A DNA stretch of 64,000 nt, from assembly GCF_000469155.1 (NCBI RefSeq), contig NZ_AWXE01000001.1:248001-312000 (forward strand), written 5' to 3'. This stretch comes from Candidatus Micropelagos thuwalensis. GTDB lineage: Bacteria; Pseudomonadota; Alphaproteobacteria; RS24. The notes beneath the pieces are model-generated. The model was given only the letters and a program-made list of their open reading frames with translations, did not search any database and was not told the DNA's origin. Within the stretch, counting starts at the first letter, position 1. Every line of letters starts with the position of its first letter. The translations under genes were made by a program, and so were the position numbers. Positions 62,426 through 64,000 of the stretch are shown piece by piece.

Positions 62426-63778
62426 TCATAGAGTTGCAATCACTTCCTCAAGTAATTTATCTTCCTTCATATCAAGCAGATCTGTAGCTTTGGATATATA
62501 AGTTTTGCTTTCGTCATGTGTATCTGTTTGTAAGCAGTTCGTTATTTTTTCAATCTGATCGTCATAATTTAGAGGGTTGTCTGGATGACCGAGAGTTGCA
62601 TGTATATCCAGTTCAAAAGTCTGTCCGTTGAATGTTTGTAAAATTATATGCTGTGGGGATAAGGCGTTTGGATCTTTCAGATCATTATCTATTAAGACTA
62701 ATTTTCGTGAAATTATCTGCAGACTGTTATCTTTTAAATTGGCAGGAGAAAAGCTGTTTCTATCTATGCGCAAATCTCTCATCATAAGGGCGGAAAGATA
62801 ATAAATACATAGCCTTGCATAACTTGCAGACATATCATTTTTTATGGGACGGTCAACGAGCCGTCTGATAAGTGGTGGCACAGCCGCTTTAATTTCTTTG
62901 ATATCATCAACGACAAGATGATTTTCTCGCATAATGCTTCTTATGCCATCTAAAATAGCGTGGGCTGCACGACCGGTTGGGAAAGGCTTATGGGATAACT
63001 CTAAAACCCGTGACTTCGTTTTGAGTTCTGTTACGAAACTTTCGCAGTTTGCATCTTGCTCAAATAAGTTAAAATAGCCATAGGGTCCGGTCATGACGTT
63101 ATGCGGCCCGCCTATTCCTTCTCTAGACAGATCCAAAGCAGTGATAACAGATCTCGCAGCGGCACCAATTTGCAATGGCAAGGCTACAGACCCTTCGATA
63201 TGTGCTTGCATTGTACCTGCGAGTTGACTGTAGACGAGGCCCATAAAGTTTTTAAGTTTTACTTCATCCAATTTTACAAAAGTCCCAAAAGCGGCCGCGG
63301 TTCCCATGGCACCAGCCGTTGCCGGGCGAAAAAAGGTGAGCCCTTTCTTTGCAGCCAATCCCAATCCGGCAGCAACATCTACACCAACAACGATGGCTTT
63401 AAGTGCGTCTTCAATTGTTAGTTTCTCTCTATCAGCAACAGCCACGAGGCTTCCCGCCAAGACCGCCATCACATGAACCGTTGCAGCCTCATGCAGGCAA
63501 TCAAATTCTTGGCAATGTATCTGGAAGGCATTACAGAAAGCAGCACTGGTTGAAGGCTGACGCTCCTGAGTTCCTATGAGGCATGCTTGTTTGCTTGTTC
63601 CCCATTGTTTAGCAGTTTGTCTTAGCTGGGCGGCAACAGGCTCGTGATAGCCACTAAATCCAACCGCTAAAGAATCTGCGAGAAACTTTTTTGCAGCTTT
63701 TGTTGTTGCTTGATCAAGTGTTTTTTCCGAAACGGTATTAATCTTATCTATTATTGCAGTGACAGCTTTATCTTCCAT
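62426..63778 (-). CDS. MmgE/PrpD-family protein
   Basis: A 450-residue protein of the MmgE/PrpD family, which includes 2-methylcitrate dehydratase, cis-aconitate decarboxylase and iminodisuccinate epimerase. The FADSL-like FLADSLAVGFSGYHEP, EFDCLHEAATVH and KPFPTGRAAHAILDG stretches are typical. The protein likely dehydrates or isomerises a carboxylic-acid intermediate. It starts three bases after the stop of the truncated flavoprotein gene upstream, so both belong to one operon. Which reaction it performs cannot be settled from sequence. Confidence 0.9.
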   Translation of the reverse strand: MEDKAVTAIIDKINTVSEKTLDQATTKAAKKFLADSLAVGFSGYHEPVAAQLRQTAKQWGTSKQACLIGTQERQPSTSAAFCNAFQIHCQEFDCLHEAATVHVMAVLAGSLVAVADREKLTIEDALKAIVVGVDVAAGLGLAAKKGLTFFRPATAGAMGTAAAFGTFVKLDEVKLKNFMGLVYSQLAGTMQAHIEGSVALPLQIGAAARSVITALDLSREGIGGPHNVMTGPYGYFNLFEQDANCESFVTELKTKSRVLELSHKPFPTGRAAHAILDGIRSIMRENHLVVDDIKEIKAAVPPLIRRLVDRPIKNDMSASYARLCIYYLSALMMRDLRIDRNSFSPANLKDNSLQIISRKLVLIDNDLKDPNALSPQHIILQTFNGQTFELDIHATLGHPDNPLNYDDQIEKITNCLQTDTHDESKTYISKATDLLDMKEDKLLEEVIATL

Positions 63779-63781
63779 ATT

Positions 63782-64000
63782 CTAGATATCCTGTGCGTGG
63801 AGTGCCGCACTTTTTCCAGCGAGGCGACCAAGTGTTACTGCCGTGCATAACCCCATTCCCGGTAGATACGCTTGACAACTTGGACCTGAAACAGACCGCG
63901 CTGCTCCACCGCCAGCAAAAAGGTTTGGTAAAGGAGTCTTATCGGGTCTGACGACGGCGGCGTTATGGTCAATACATAACCCTCCTTGTGTATGAAACAG
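63782..64000 (-). CDS. FAD-dependent oxidoreductase, C-terminal part (cut by window edge)
   Basis: The minus-strand frame is open to the edge of the window and gives the last 72 residues of a flavoprotein of the fumarate reductase / FAD-binding-2 type. It shows TQGGLCIDHNAAV, LPNLFAGGGAARSVSG and GMGLCTAVTLGRLAG, the closing FAD-contact region. Relatives include 3-ketosteroid dehydrogenases, urocanate reductase and other flavin dehydrogenases. The start lies outside the window; it is upstream of and coupled with the MmgE/PrpD gene. Confidence 0.88.
   Translation of the reverse strand: MFHTQGGLCIDHNAAVVRPDKTPLPNLFAGGGAARSVSGPSCQAYLPGMGLCTAVTLGRLAGKSAALHAQDI

Noticed and set aside
1-64000. CRISPR arrays, insertion sequences, integrases, rRNA genes
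   Set aside because: No regular spaced repeats, transposase or integrase motifs or rRNA-like sequence were seen on reading both strands.

Overview
The window looks like chromosomal DNA of a marine, moderately AT-rich alphaproteobacterium. The housekeeping blocks rlpA-dac-tmk-holB-metG and ntrY-ntrX-trkA-trkH-dat-hfq-mazG, with genes in that order, are typical of Alphaproteobacteria. A SAR116-like (Puniceispirillales) or other Rhodospirillales-like host is my best guess; this rests on gene order and content only. There are about 58 protein genes, one tRNA, no rRNA, no CRISPR array and no recognisable insertion sequence.

Region 1 (1-1.4 kb): end of an acetaldehyde dehydrogenase gene and a complete 4-hydroxy-2-oxovalerate aldolase, the last two steps of a catechol-type meta-cleavage pathway.

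Region 2 (1.6-17.6 kb): a beta-glucan (probably laminarin) utilisation locus. It has a sodium/sugar symporter, a GH3 beta-glucosidase lipoprotein, a LacI regulator and a TonB-dependent receptor. These are followed by the SapC / JmjC-cupin / flavin-dependent halogenase trio known from such loci, a GH16 endo-glucanase, a second symporter split by a -1 frameshift, and an exported ADP-ribosylglycohydrolase-fold protein.

Region 3 (17.6-26 kb): the Entner-Doudoroff route from glucose to pyruvate, all on the minus strand: zwf-pgl-edd-glk-eda, then gap, with a LacI regulator upstream. A near-identical palindrome, TGACARCGYTGTCA, overlaps the -35 box in front of zwf, gap and the first symporter with the same geometry. 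This ties glucose import and catabolism into one predicted regulon. Regions 2 and 3 together take laminarin from cleavage outside the cell to pyruvate.

Region 4 (26.2-40.5 kb): tRNA-Ser(UGA), then housekeeping genes for cell wall, dTMP, DNA polymerase III, methionyl-tRNA, the NtrYX two-component system, potassium uptake, Hfq and MazG.

Region 5 (40.5-64 kb): an accessory catabolic region of unknown substrate. It has an MFS transporter, an AhpD-like protein, a double VOC protein, several oxidoreductases, a nitrilase-fold protein with altered catalytic residues, an FNR-like regulator, and an operon of a nickel/cobalt-type membrane protein, an amidohydrolase, a CaiB transferase, a small protein and a His-rich cupin. 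It continues with an aldehyde dehydrogenase, a GntR regulator, a tandem alpha/beta hydrolase, a second CaiB transferase, an HMG-CoA-lyase-like enzyme, a methyltransferase/HapK-like/SDR cluster and an MmgE/PrpD protein, and ends in a truncated flavoprotein. FNR-box-like sites lie in several promoters of this region. The pathway is not one I recognise.
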